Source: Actinomycetospora corticicola (GTDB lineage: Bacteria; Actinomycetota; Actinomycetes; Mycobacteriales; Pseudonocardiaceae). Taken from it: a DNA stretch of 64,000 nt. Below the pieces are notes generated by a model. The model was not told where the DNA came from. It worked only from the letters and a program-made list of their open reading frames with translations, and did not search any database. Below are positions 17,432 to 25,376 of the stretch, piece by piece. How positions within the stretch are numbered: position 1 is the first letter of the stretch; the number at the start of each line of letters is the position of its first letter. The stretch lies in NCBI RefSeq assembly GCF_013409505.1, contig NZ_JACCBN010000001.1, forward strand, positions 1,736,001-1,800,000, written 5' to 3'. Made by a program: the position numbers and the translations under genes.

Positions 17432-18241
17432 ATGACGCGCTCGCGGCACCGCCGCTCGGAGGGCTCGGGGGAGCCCGCCAGTCTGCCCTCCTGGGCGCAG
17501 CGCCATCTGGACGAGTCGGGCACCGCCGTGGGCGCCGTCGCGCCCGCCACACGCCACCGCCGTCCGGCCCGGGCCGCCGGGGTACGGGCCACCGCCGGCG
17601 ACAGTCCGCTCCGGGGCTGGGGCGTCGCGATCCTGTCCGTCGCCGCGGCCGTCACGGCCGTGCCGCTCGCGATCTCCGCCGTGGCCAACGACCGGTCGGA
17701 CGACCCGATGCCGACCGTCGACACCTTCACCGCCGGGGCTCCAGGCCCGCTGCAGGGCGCCGGGGGCGCCGGGACCCAGGCCTCGCCCGGCCGCGGTGGC
17801 ACCGCCGGGACCGCCGACGACCCGGCGACGGCGGGGGTCCTGCCGCTGCCGGGCGCACCCGGGGCCGCGGCTCCGGGCCCCGTCCTCGTCCCGGTCCCGC
17901 TGCCCGCGGCCGTCGTCCGGCCGACCACGCCGCCGGTCCCGACCGCCGTCACGCCCCGTTCGGCCGCGCCGGCGTCGAGCACCACCACCCCGACGAAGAC
18001 GACGACGACGTCGTCGGACGAGGGCAAGAGCGCGACGCCGCCGAAGAGCAGCTCCACACCGCCGAAGTCCTCCTCGGGCGGCAGCGGGGGCGGCGGCTCG
18101 TCGTCCTCGGGCGGTTCGGGGTCGGGCTCGGGCTCGGGGTCGAACTCCGGGTCCTCGAAGAAGCAGGACGGTCCCGTGACCGGCCTCGTGAAGGGCGTCG
18201 GCAACACGCTCGGCGGCGTCACCGGGTCCCTCGGGCTCTAG
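17432..18241 (+). CDS. Low-complexity membrane-anchored protein, function unknown
   Basis: 269 residues, not recognised as a known family. A basic N-terminus (RSRHRRSEG, then THRHRRPAR-like clusters) leads to one membrane helix at about residues 63-84 (GWGVAILSVAAAVTAVPLAI). The rest is low-complexity: Gly/Ala/Pro-rich, then a Thr/Ser/Lys stretch with TTTPTKTTTTSS, and a Gly/Ser run. The end, about 20 residues with GLVKGVGNTLGGVTGSLGL, may form an amphipathic helix. A Pro/Ser/Gly tail of this type often spans the cell wall. Its stop codon shares the palindrome CTAG with the stop of the convergent ligD gene. Confidence 0.6.
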   Translation: MTRSRHRRSEGSGEPASLPSWAQRHLDESGTAVGAVAPATRHRRPARAAGVRATAGDSPLRGWGVAILSVAAAVTAVPLAISAVANDRSDDPMPTVDTFTAGAPGPLQGAGGAGTQASPGRGGTAGTADDPATAGVLPLPGAPGAAAPGPVLVPVPLPAAVVRPTTPPVPTAVTPRSAAPASSTTTPTKTTTTSSDEGKSATPPKSSSTPPKSSSGGSGGGGSSSSGGSGSGSGSGSNSGSSKKQDGPVTGLVKGVGNTLGGVTGSLGL

Positions 18242-19635
18242 TCCGGCGGGGCCACCCCCTCGTCGAGCGCGCCCGCGTACAGGTCGCCGTGCTCGGCGAT
18301 CCGGTCCAGCACCGCGGCGGGGGAGAACACGAGCGCGGCCGCGTCGTCGCACGCCTCGACCTCGGACCACGTCAACGGCGTGGACACCGTGGGGGCCCCG
18401 TCGACCGAGCGGGCCCGCAGCGAGTACGGCGCGACCGTCGTCTTCGACGTGTTGTTCTGCGACCAGTCGATGAACACCCGGCCGCCCCGCCGGTCCTTCG
18501 CCATCACGGCCGTGACGTCGTCGGGCGTCTCCCGGGCGAGCTCCTGCGCGATCGTCCGCGCGTACTCCGAGGTCCGGCCCGGGTCGGTCACGACGACGGG
18601 GGCGGTCATCTGCATGCCCTTCGAGCCGCTGGTCTTCACCACCGGCACCACCCCGTCGTCGTGCAGGCGGTCGCGGACCCGGCACGCGACCCGCGCGCAC
18701 TCGACGAGGCCGGTGCCGGGCCCCGGGTCGAGGTCGAAGACCAGCTCGTCGGGGGGCTGCGGCACGTCGTCGGCGTCCACGCGCCACTGCGGTACGTGCA
18801 GTTCCAGCACCGCCAGGTTCGCGAGGTAGACCAGCGTGGCGAGCTCTTCGACGACGACGAAGCGGGCCGAGTCCGCGCCGCGGGAGGAGCCCGGCGTCGG
18901 GACGACGACCGTCCGGAGCCAGTCCGGCGCGTTGCGCCCGGCGTTCTTCTCGTAGAACGACTCCCCGTCGATGCCGTCGGGGAAGCGGCGCAGCGTGAGG
19001 GGGCGGCCGGCGAGGTGGGGGAGCACGGTGTCGGCGACCCGTGCGTAGTAGTCGATCACCGCGTTCTTCGGCGTGCCCGGGTAGAGCAGCTTGTCGAGGT
19101 TGGACAGCTTGAGCCCGCGCCCGCCGACCGAGACCCGGGGCGACTGGACGTCCCGCGGCGGCCGGGCCTTCGCCTCGGACTTCCGCGTGACGAGCCAGTC
19201 CTTCCCGTCCTCGTTCCGCTTCGGCCGGGTGAACACGAACCGCCCGTCGGTGTGCTCCCCGCGCAGCGTCACCGCGACCTCGTCGTCGGTCCACTTCTCG
19301 GTCTCGTAGGTGCCCGCGTCGTGGATCGTCATCGACCCGCCGCCGTACTCACCGGCCGGGATCTCACCGTGGAAGTCCAGGTACTCGAGGGGGTGGTCCT
19401 CGGTGTGCACGGCCAGGCGGGGTGCACCGGGGGCGTCGGGCAGCCCCTTGGGCACGGCCCAGCAGACGAGCACCCCGCCCCGCTCGAGCCGGACGTCGTA
19501 GTGCAGCCGGCGCGCGTGGTGCTCCTGGATCACGAACCGGCCGCCGGCGTCGGTGTCGGCTCCGCCGACCTCCCCGAACGGCTCGGGTGTCCGGCCCGGG
19601 TCCCGTTTGTCCCGGTAGGTCCGGAGTTCGCCCAT
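18238..19635 (-). CDS. ligD: LigD-type DNA repair protein: 3'-phosphoesterase plus primase/polymerase, no ligase domain
   Basis: 465 residues from ATG 19635. The N-terminal part (about 15-155) is a 3'-phosphoesterase domain: FVIQEHHARRLHYDVRLE, WAVPKGL, and PAGEYGGGSMTIHD. The C-terminal part (about 175-460) is a primase/polymerase domain: LSNLDKLLYPG, SFYEKNAGRNAP, the catalytic Asp pair in FDLDPGPG, and VKTSGSKGMQM. These domains process ends in non-homologous end joining with Ku. The ATP-dependent ligase domain of full-length LigD is absent, so a separate ligase must seal the break. No ku gene is in the window. The frame continues upstream of 19635, but that sequence covers the divergent bfaA gene start. 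Confidence 0.9.
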   Translation of the reverse strand: MGELRTYRDKRDPGRTPEPFGEVGGADTDAGGRFVIQEHHARRLHYDVRLERGGVLVCWAVPKGLPDAPGAPRLAVHTEDHPLEYLDFHGEIPAGEYGGGSMTIHDAGTYETEKWTDDEVAVTLRGEHTDGRFVFTRPKRNEDGKDWLVTRKSEAKARPPRDVQSPRVSVGGRGLKLSNLDKLLYPGTPKNAVIDYYARVADTVLPHLAGRPLTLRRFPDGIDGESFYEKNAGRNAPDWLRTVVVPTPGSSRGADSARFVVVEELATLVYLANLAVLELHVPQWRVDADDVPQPPDELVFDLDPGPGTGLVECARVACRVRDRLHDDGVVPVVKTSGSKGMQMTAPVVVTDPGRTSEYARTIAQELARETPDDVTAVMAKDRRGGRVFIDWSQNNTSKTTVAPYSLRARSVDGAPTVSTPLTWSEVEACDDAAALVFSPAAVLDRIAEHGDLYAGALDEGVAPPD

Positions 19636-19710
19636 GCTCCCCACCCCTCGTGTCGGTTCACCGTGAAGGATCCCACTGGCGAGACGGGTGCCGGTGGTGC
19701 GTACCAGGCA

Positions 19711-19716
19711 TAGTCT
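19711..19716 (+). promoter_or_regulatory. Putative -10 hexamer (TAGTCT) for leaderless bfaA
   Basis: TAGTCT ends 7 nt before GTG 19724. This favours GTG 19724 over the in-frame ATG at 19688, which lies upstream of the hexamer. Confidence 0.45.
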
Positions 19717-19723
19717 CCGGGCC

Positions 19724-21106
19724 GTGAGCCGGGCGAACACGACGACAGGGTTCTCGACGGCACACGAGCAGGCGGTCACCGCGGCCCGCGAGCGACTCGC
19801 CGCGCTCCCGGCCGACGCGCCGGTGCGGCTGCACAAGAAGACCTCGAACCTGTTCCGGTTCCGCGACGGCGCGGGCGGCCTGGAGGTCGACGGGCTGGAC
19901 CGGGTGCTGCACGTCGACCCGGTGGCGCGCACCGCCGACGTGGGCGGCATGACCACCTACGAGGACCTCGTGGCGGCCACGCTGCCGCACGGGCTCATGC
20001 CGCTGGTGGTCCCGCAGCTGAAGACCATCACGCTCGGCGGCGCGGTCGTCGGGCTCGGGATCGAGTCGACGTCGTTCAGGGACGGCCTGCCGCACGAGTC
20101 GGTGCTCGCCGCGGACGTCCTCACGGGCGCCGGCGCGATCGTCCGTGCGACGCCGGACAACGACGCCGCCGACCTGCACGCCGCGCTCGCCAACTCCTAC
20201 GGCACGCTCGGCTACGCCGTCGCGCTGACGATCGAGCTCGCCCCGGTGCGGCCGTTCGTGGCGCTGCGCCACCTGCGCTTCGACGACGCCGCCTCCCTGG
20301 CGGAGGCGACCGCGCGGATCACCGCCGAGCACGCCCACGAGGGCGAGCACGTCGACTTCCTCGACGGGACGGTCTTCTCCGCGGGGGAGCAGTACCTGAC
20401 GCTCGGCCGGATGGTCGACCAGGCCCCGTACCTGTCCGACTACACCGGGCAGGGCATCTACTACCGCTCGATCCAGCAGCGGACGACCGACTTCCTCTCG
20501 ATCGCCGACTACCTGTGGCGCTGGGACACCGACTGGTTCTGGTGCTCCCGCGCCCTCGGGGTGCAGCACCCCGCGGTGCGCCGCGTGTGGCCGTCCCGCT
20601 ACCGCCGCAGCGACGTCTACCGCCGGCTGGTCGCCCTCGACCGTCGCTACGGAATTTCCGAGCGCATCCAGATGCGCGCGACGGGGGCGAGCGGCGTCGA
20701 GCCGATCATCCAGGACGTCGAGGTGCCGGTGGAGCACCTCGCGGAGTTCCTGGACTTCTTCCACCGCGAGATCGGCATCAGCCCGGTGTGGGTCTGCCCG
20801 TTGCAGCTGCGCGGGGACCGCACCTGGCCCCTCTACCCCCTCGAGCCGCACCGGACCTACGTCAACGTGGGCTTCTGGTCCGACGCCCTGCTGCGGCCGG
20901 GGATGGCGCGCGATCACCACAACCGGCTGATCGAGCGGAAGCTCATGGAGCTCGACGGGCACAAGTCGCTGTACTCGACGGCGAGCTACACCCGCGAGGA
21001 GTTCGACGCGCTGTACGGCGGCGCGGCCTACCGGGCCCTCAAGGCCCGCTACGACCCCGCCGGGCGGCTGCCGGACCTCTACACCAAGTGCGTGACGAAT
21101 TCGTAG
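19724..21106 (+). CDS. bfaA: FAD-binding oxidoreductase BfaA-like (reduces methylene-fatty acyl to 10-methyl branched)
   Basis: 460 residues from GTG 19724. The FAD_binding_4 domain covers about residues 40-200, with VDPVARTADVGGMTTYEDLV, PQLKTITLGGAVVGLGIES and a SYGTLGYAVALT segment. A C-terminal substrate domain follows. The order, oxidoreductase then SAM-dependent cyclopropane-synthase-like methyltransferase 8 bases later, matches the known bfaAB/tmsAB operon for 10-methylstearic (tuberculostearic) acid in Mycobacterium, Corynebacterium and Thermomonospora. In that pathway the methyltransferase makes a 10-methylene intermediate on oleoyl phospholipid and this enzyme reduces it. Distant relatives (DprE1, Delta24-sterol reductase) are less likely given the partner. 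Confidence 0.85.
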   Translation: MSRANTTTGFSTAHEQAVTAARERLAALPADAPVRLHKKTSNLFRFRDGAGGLEVDGLDRVLHVDPVARTADVGGMTTYEDLVAATLPHGLMPLVVPQLKTITLGGAVVGLGIESTSFRDGLPHESVLAADVLTGAGAIVRATPDNDAADLHAALANSYGTLGYAVALTIELAPVRPFVALRHLRFDDAASLAEATARITAEHAHEGEHVDFLDGTVFSAGEQYLTLGRMVDQAPYLSDYTGQGIYYRSIQQRTTDFLSIADYLWRWDTDWFWCSRALGVQHPAVRRVWPSRYRRSDVYRRLVALDRRYGISERIQMRATGASGVEPIIQDVEVPVEHLAEFLDFFHREIGISPVWVCPLQLRGDRTWPLYPLEPHRTYVNVGFWSDALLRPGMARDHHNRLIERKLMELDGHKSLYSTASYTREEFDALYGGAAYRALKARYDPAGRLPDLYTKCVTNS

Positions 21107-21114
21107 GAGGAGTG

Positions 21115-22365
21115 ATGAGCGCACCAGCCGTGGCCGGTCTGTTCCGCCCGGTGCTCGGGGCCGACGCCCCGATCACCGTGAAGGCGTACGACGGCAGCGT
21201 CTCGCGCCCCGCCGGTGGCGACTCGGTGGCCACCGTCGACGTGCGGAGCGAGACCGCCCTGGCCTATCTGGCCAGTTCACCGAACTCCCTGGGCCTGGCC
21301 CGGGCGTTCGTCTCCGGGCACCTCGACGTCGACGGTGACCTCTACACCGCGCTGACCGCGATCAGCGAGCTGACGATCTCCGACGTGTCGCCGCGCACGC
21401 TCGCCGAGATGGCGCTGCGGCTCGCCCCGATCCGGCTGCGCCACCGCAACCTCGCGCCGCCGCCGCAGGAGCACCGCCAGCACGGCTGGCTGCACTCGAG
21501 GTCGCGGGACGCCGAGGCCATCGCCCACCACTACGACGTCTCCAACCGCTTCTACGAGATGGTGCTGGGCCCGTCGATGGCCTACACCTGCGCGGCGTAC
21601 CCGAGCGAGACGGCCACCCTCGAGGAGGCGCAGTTCGCCAAGCACGCGCTGGTCGCGGACAAGCTCGCGCTGCGCCCCGGGATGCGCATGCTCGACGTCG
21701 GGTGCGGCTGGGGCCAGATGTCGATGCACGCCGCGGAGCACCACGGCGTGCAGGCGCTCGGCGTGACGCTCTCGCGGGACCAGGCGCTGTGGGCCCAGAA
21801 GGAGGTCGCGCGCCGCGGACTGTCCGACCTCGTCGAGATCCGCCACGGCGACTACCGCGACGTCGCCGAGACCGAGTTCGACGCGGTCGCCTCCATCGGC
21901 CTGACCGAGCACATCGGCCGCGCGCAGCTCAAGAACTACTTCTCGTTCCTGTACTCCAAGCTGCGCACCGGCGGCCGGCTGCTCAACCACTGCATCACCC
22001 GACCCGACGCCCACCACCGCGCGCACGCCGACCCGTTCATCGACCGCTACGTCTTCCCCGACGGCGAGCTCCTGCCGATCGGCTATCTCGTCTCCCGGAT
22101 GAACGGTGCCGGGTTCGAGATCCGGCACGAGGAGAACCTCCGCGAGCACTACTCGAAGACCCTCATGGCCTGGACCGCCAACCTCGAGGCGAACTGGGAC
22201 GAGTGCGTCGCCGAGGCGGGGGAGGGCAGCGCCCGCGTGTGGAAGCTCTACATGCCGGCGTGCGCGGTCGGCTTCGACCTCAACAACATCCAGCTCCACC
22301 AGGTGCTGGGGGTCAAGCTCGACGACCAGGGGCGCTCCGGCTTCCCGCTGCGGCCCGCCTACTAG
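21115..22365 (+). CDS. bfaB: SAM-dependent fatty acyl methyltransferase (cyclopropane synthase family, UfaA1/BfaB type)
   Basis: 416 residues from ATG 21115, with AGGAGG at 21105-21110 overlapping the bfaA stop. The N-terminal domain (about 1-140) precedes a Mycolic-acid-cyclopropane-synthase-type methyltransferase domain: HYDVSNRFYEMVLGPSMAYTCAAY, the SAM-binding LDVGCGWGQMSMHAAE, and VASIGLTEHIGRAQLKNYF. The usual bicarbonate-site glutamate of cyclopropane synthases may be the Glu in LTEHIG. With BfaA it would convert oleoyl chains to 10-methylstearoyl chains in membrane phospholipids. A GTG three bases upstream is an alternative start. A strong hairpin follows the gene. Confidence 0.88.
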   Translation: MSAPAVAGLFRPVLGADAPITVKAYDGSVSRPAGGDSVATVDVRSETALAYLASSPNSLGLARAFVSGHLDVDGDLYTALTAISELTISDVSPRTLAEMALRLAPIRLRHRNLAPPPQEHRQHGWLHSRSRDAEAIAHHYDVSNRFYEMVLGPSMAYTCAAYPSETATLEEAQFAKHALVADKLALRPGMRMLDVGCGWGQMSMHAAEHHGVQALGVTLSRDQALWAQKEVARRGLSDLVEIRHGDYRDVAETEFDAVASIGLTEHIGRAQLKNYFSFLYSKLRTGGRLLNHCITRPDAHHRAHADPFIDRYVFPDGELLPIGYLVSRMNGAGFEIRHEENLREHYSKTLMAWTANLEANWDECVAEAGEGSARVWKLYMPACAVGFDLNNIQLHQVLGVKLDDQGRSGFPLRPAY

Positions 22366-22379
22366 GAGGTGGCCTTCGG

Positions 22380-22427
22380 CCAGGTGAGCAGAAAAGGGGG
22401 CTATGACCCCACTTAGTGCTCACCTGG
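22380..22427. terminator. Bidirectional nested hairpin between bfaB and sigD
   Basis: Perfect 11-base arms CCAGGTGAGCA (22380-22390) and TGCTCACCTGG (22417-22427), with an inner GGGG/CCCC pairing. It lies between convergent genes. The stop codon of the sigma factor gene (22420-22422) is inside the right arm. Confidence 0.75.
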
Positions 22428-23337
22428 GCGGAGCCCACCTCGCGGCCACGGCGGCCATCCGGGCGTCCTCGGCGGCGAGCACGTCCTGCCGGACGCCGCG
22501 GTCGGTCACCCCGACCGGCCCGGCCGTCCCGTCCGGTCCCTCCGACGCGGCGGCGAGGACGTGGGCGTCCGCGGCGTCGAGGAGCCGGTCGAGCAGTTCG
22601 TGCCCGGTGCGCGGCGCGGAGTGCCAGTCGACCGCCTCGGTCGGCGGGGCCCCCACCGCCACGGTCGCGACCGGCTCGGCGGCCGCCCGACGGCGGGGAC
22701 CCCGGGTGCCGCCGCGACGGCGCGGAGGTGCCGCCGGCCCGGCGTCGGGAGCGGGCGGGTGGTCGCCCCGCTCGATGATCAGCTGCCGGAGGCGGGTGAG
22801 CGCGCGGTGCTGCGCGACGCGCACGGCCCCCGCCGTGGAGCCGACCGCCTCCGCGGTCTCCTCCGCGGACAGCCCGACGACCACGCGCAGCCGCAGCACC
22901 TCGCGCTGCTTCTCGGGCAGCTCGGCCATGAGGGCCGCCATCTCGACGGAATCGGACAGGTTGACCGCGTGCTGCTCGGGACCGTCGTGGACGTCCTGCT
23001 CCTCGGGCAGCTCGTCGACCGGGTCCGAACGGTCGCGGCCCGCCGAGCGGTGCGCGTCGACGACCTTGTGCTGCGCGATGCCGTAGACGAAGGCGAGGAA
23101 GGGGCGCCCCTGGTCCTGGTAGGTCGGCAGCGCACGCAGCACCGCGAGGCAGACCTCCTGGGCGACGTCGTCGGGGGAGGCGTTCACCCGGTCGTACCCG
23201 CCGAGCCGGCTGCGGCAGTACCGGACGACCAGCGGCCGCAGGATGCGCAGCAGCGTGTTCATCGCGCCGCGCTCGCCGGTCAGGGCGGCCGCGACCAGCC
23301 GGTCGAGCTCCCGGGGATCGTTCAGCGGGTCGGTCAC
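22420..23337 (-). CDS. sigD: RNA polymerase sigma factor, SigD/ShbA-type ECF, with long C-terminal extension
   Basis: 305 residues from GTG 23337. Region 2 is at about 25-95 (LRPLVVRYCRSRLGGYDR, SPDDVAQEVCLAVLRALPTY, FLAFVYGIAQHKVVDAHRS) and region 4 at about 135-188 (LPEKQREVLRLRVVVGLSAEETAEAVG split over the helix-turn-helix). This matches SigD of mycobacteria and ShbA of Streptomyces, where ShbA transcribes the principal sigma gene hrdB. Those proteins are about 190-210 residues long; here 115 more residues follow region 4. The tail is Pro/Arg-rich, then helical (TGHELLDRLLDAADAHVLAA). The GTG overlaps the stop of the upstream sigma-like gene (GTGA), and no ribosome binding site is visible, so translation is coupled. 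Confidence 0.87.
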   Translation of the reverse strand: MTDPLNDPRELDRLVAAALTGERGAMNTLLRILRPLVVRYCRSRLGGYDRVNASPDDVAQEVCLAVLRALPTYQDQGRPFLAFVYGIAQHKVVDAHRSAGRDRSDPVDELPEEQDVHDGPEQHAVNLSDSVEMAALMAELPEKQREVLRLRVVVGLSAEETAEAVGSTAGAVRVAQHRALTRLRQLIIERGDHPPAPDAGPAAPPRRRGGTRGPRRRAAAEPVATVAVGAPPTEAVDWHSAPRTGHELLDRLLDAADAHVLAAASEGPDGTAGPVGVTDRGVRQDVLAAEDARMAAVAARWAPPR

Positions 23338-23903
23338 GACGCACCCGCCGCCGCGGTGACGGCCTCCCACTGCGCCATGGCCACGGCCAGCCGGCGGTCG
23401 AACTCCGGGGCCGGGAGCCCGAGCTCCGGCGCCGCCTCGGCCGCGGGCACGTCCAGCCAACGCAGCACGGCGAGATCCCGCGCGAGGGGATCGAGGTGCG
23501 CCAGCGCCCGCAGCGGACGGGCCGCGCGGACCGCGAGGAGCCGCCAGGGGTCCGGGTGCCGCCAGGCCGGGTCCAGCGACCGGGCCGCGAGCACGGCCCG
23601 CGGGGCGGGCGGCTGGGCCGGGCGCGGCCGGTGCGTGCCCGGGGCCGCCTGCCCGCCGACGCTGCGCGCGGTGCGCACGAGCAGCAGGGTCAGTTCGAGG
23701 GCGCGGACCTCGTCCGGCGCGGCGCCGAGCTGCGGCCACCGGTCCCAGAGGGCGGCCCGGCTGAGCAGGAACACGTCGTGCGCGCCCGCGCCGTAGGCGT
23801 GGCCGAGGATCGCGGCCCGGGGCTGGAGCAGGGCGTCGTGCTGCATCAGGAACGGCGCGATCTCGGCGGTCCCACGCCCCCGTGCGACGGGCCCGGGCGT
23901 CAC
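23334..23903 (-). CDS. Degenerate ECF sigma-like protein coupled to sigD
   Basis: 189 residues from GTG 23903. No standard family is named, but the layout follows an ECF sigma factor. Residues about 25-80 (LLQPRAAILGHAYGAGAHDVF then LSRAALWDRWPQL) align by eye with region 2, and about 135-180 (LDPLARDLAVLRWLDV, then PAAEAAPELGLPAPEFDRRLAVAM) with region 4 and its helix-turn-helix. The acidic DxxQE motif of region 2 that contacts the polymerase and -10 DNA is missing, and a Pro/Arg-rich linker replaces region 3. It could be an inactive sigma that acts as a regulator or partner of SigD. Its stop overlaps the sigD GTG. The assignment is inference from pattern. Confidence 0.6.
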   Translation of the reverse strand: MTPGPVARGRGTAEIAPFLMQHDALLQPRAAILGHAYGAGAHDVFLLSRAALWDRWPQLGAAPDEVRALELTLLLVRTARSVGGQAAPGTHRPRPAQPPAPRAVLAARSLDPAWRHPDPWRLLAVRAARPLRALAHLDPLARDLAVLRWLDVPAAEAAPELGLPAPEFDRRLAVAMAQWEAVTAAAGAS

Positions 23904-24446
23904 GACGTCCTCCGACGCACGCCGTGTGCCTCCCGCTCGCCCTGTCGATCCATGCGTTCGCCCACCCGTGCCCCGACTTCCCCCTCGATGACCGGGCCGG
24001 CGAACCGGCCCTCGCGACCCCCCGCCGCGGCGATCACCCCACGTCGCGGGACGGGCCCGATCGGTGATCCCGCACCGGCCCCGACACCACGCCGTCGTGT
24101 GATGTCACCGTGACCGATGGGCACGGGCTCGCGGAAGGACCCGTCGACCGGCGGCGCGTCGCGTCGCCTCAGTGGCAGCCGCGACGACCCGCCGAGGGCC
24201 CTCGGACGCTGTCACCGGTCGTCCAGCCGCGACGAGCGGCACCACTGGCGGGTCGGAGCAGGACGATTCGCGCCCGATCGGCGGCAATGTTAGGACTCTA
24301 TGGTGTAGTGATCGCTACCCCGTTCGGGCCAGTTGCCCGGCGTGTCGGTGGTCTGCGTGCCGGATGCGTCCGGATCCTCCGTCGCCCTGCACGCCGGGGG
24401 AGCGCCCGGCATCATCACGCGCGGGCGAGCGGACGGAGGCCACGAC
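23904..24446. other. Non-coding gap between divergent sigma-like and Mce-associated-like genes
   Basis: 543 bases between divergent genes. No protein with convincing features was seen on either strand. The stretch at 24280-24330 is more AT-rich than its surroundings and holds an imperfect palindrome (24305-24318, GTAG-N6-CTAC), likely the promoter/operator part. The rest is featureless GC-rich sequence. Confidence 0.4.
24305..24318. promoter_or_regulatory. Imperfect palindrome in AT-richer promoter region
   Basis: GTAGTGATCGCTAC reads almost the same on both strands (mismatch at positions 5 and 10). It lies 130 bases before the GTG of the 24447 gene within the only AT-richer patch of the gap. 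A regulator site is possible; no -35/-10 pair could be assigned. Confidence 0.25.
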
Positions 24447-24893
24447 GTGGGACGGGACGCGGGCGTCGGCCACCCCACGCCGGTGCGGGTCCTGGTCGCC
24501 CTCGGCGTGCTGCTCGTGGTCGCGGCAGCCGTCCTCGGGGTCCTCGACCGGCAGGCGCGGGCGCGGGACGACGACGGGGCGACCACCCTCCTCGCCGCCC
24601 GTACCCACCTCGTGGACCTCGGCGCCGCGACCACCGATCCCGCCGCCCGCACCCGCGCGGTCGACGGTGCCACCGGGGCCTGGCGGGACCGACTGGCGGC
24701 CGCGACCACCACGGGGTCGACGTCGACGGTCGTGCGCACCGTCGGGCTCGAGGACCTCGACGGGGACACGGCGCGGGCGCTCGCCGTCGGCGTCGTCGGA
24801 GGTGACGGCGGGACCCGGCCGTTCCGGGCGGTCGTGACGTTGGCCCGGGTGGACGACCGCTGGCTCGTGGCGGACGTGGGGGAGCTCCCGTGA
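24447..24893 (+). CDS. Mce-associated-like small membrane protein (first of pair)
   Basis: 148 residues from GTG 24447, chosen because GGAGG (24435-24439) sits 7 nt upstream; a longer frame from ATG 24333 has no such site. One N-terminal membrane helix at about residues 11-32 (PVRVLVALGVLLVVAAAVLGVL) is followed by an external domain of about 110 residues: a helical part (LLAARTHLVDLGAATTD), then strands ending in RPFRAVVTLARVDDRWLVADV. This is the shape of Mce-associated membrane proteins, which resemble an NTF2/SnoaL fold. There is no mce operon in the window. The stop overlaps the next GTG (GTGA). Confidence 0.6.
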   Translation: MGRDAGVGHPTPVRVLVALGVLLVVAAAVLGVLDRQARARDDDGATTLLAARTHLVDLGAATTDPAARTRAVDGATGAWRDRLAAATTTGSTSTVVRTVGLEDLDGDTARALAVGVVGGDGGTRPFRAVVTLARVDDRWLVADVGELP

Positions 24894-25372
24894 CGCGACC
24901 CCGGCTCCGCCTCGCGGCCCTGGCGGCGGTCGTGCTGGTCCTCGCCGTCGTCGTCGGGACCCTGGTGCGTGCGGTCGTGTCCGCGGCACGCACGGAGGAC
25001 GCCACGGAGGCCGCGGTCCTCGCCGCGACGGAGCTGACCCCGGTCCTGCTCGGCTACGACTGGCGCACCCTGGACGCCGACGTCGACCGGATCGACACCG
25101 CCACCACGGGACCGTTCGCGGAGCAGAACCGGGCCATCGTCGCGAGCCTCGTGGTCCCGGCGGCGATCGGCACGCGGGCGAGTTCCTCGGCCACCGTCCA
25201 GCGCGTCGCGGTGGTGAGCGCCGCGTCCGACCGCGTCGAGACGCTCGTGCTCTACACCCAGACCACGGCACGGGCCGGGAGCCCGGGGGAGACCGTCCCG
25301 CGGAGTGCCCGGGTCACGCTCCGGCCCGACGACGACGGGCGCTGGCTCGTCGCCGGGTTCGACGCCTCCTGA
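24890..25372 (+). CDS. Mce-associated-like small membrane protein (second of pair)
   Basis: 160 residues from GTG 24890, coupled to the previous gene by GTGA. Membrane helix at about 7-29 (LAALAAVVLVLAVVVGTLVRAV). The external domain has the pattern of Mce-associated proteins: LTPVLLGYDWRTLDADVDRI, then TTGPFAEQNRAIVASLVVPA, a strand with VQRVAVVSAASDRVETLVLY, and RPDDDGRWLVAGF at the end. The family is thought to stabilise Mce lipid importers at the membrane, but other members have no mce genes nearby, as here. The two proteins are probably partners. Only four bases separate its stop from that of the convergent hydrolase. Confidence 0.65.
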   Translation: MTRPRLRLAALAAVVLVLAVVVGTLVRAVVSAARTEDATEAAVLAATELTPVLLGYDWRTLDADVDRIDTATTGPFAEQNRAIVASLVVPAAIGTRASSSATVQRVAVVSAASDRVETLVLYTQTTARAGSPGETVPRSARVTLRPDDDGRWLVAGFDAS

Positions 25373-25376
25373 CCGA

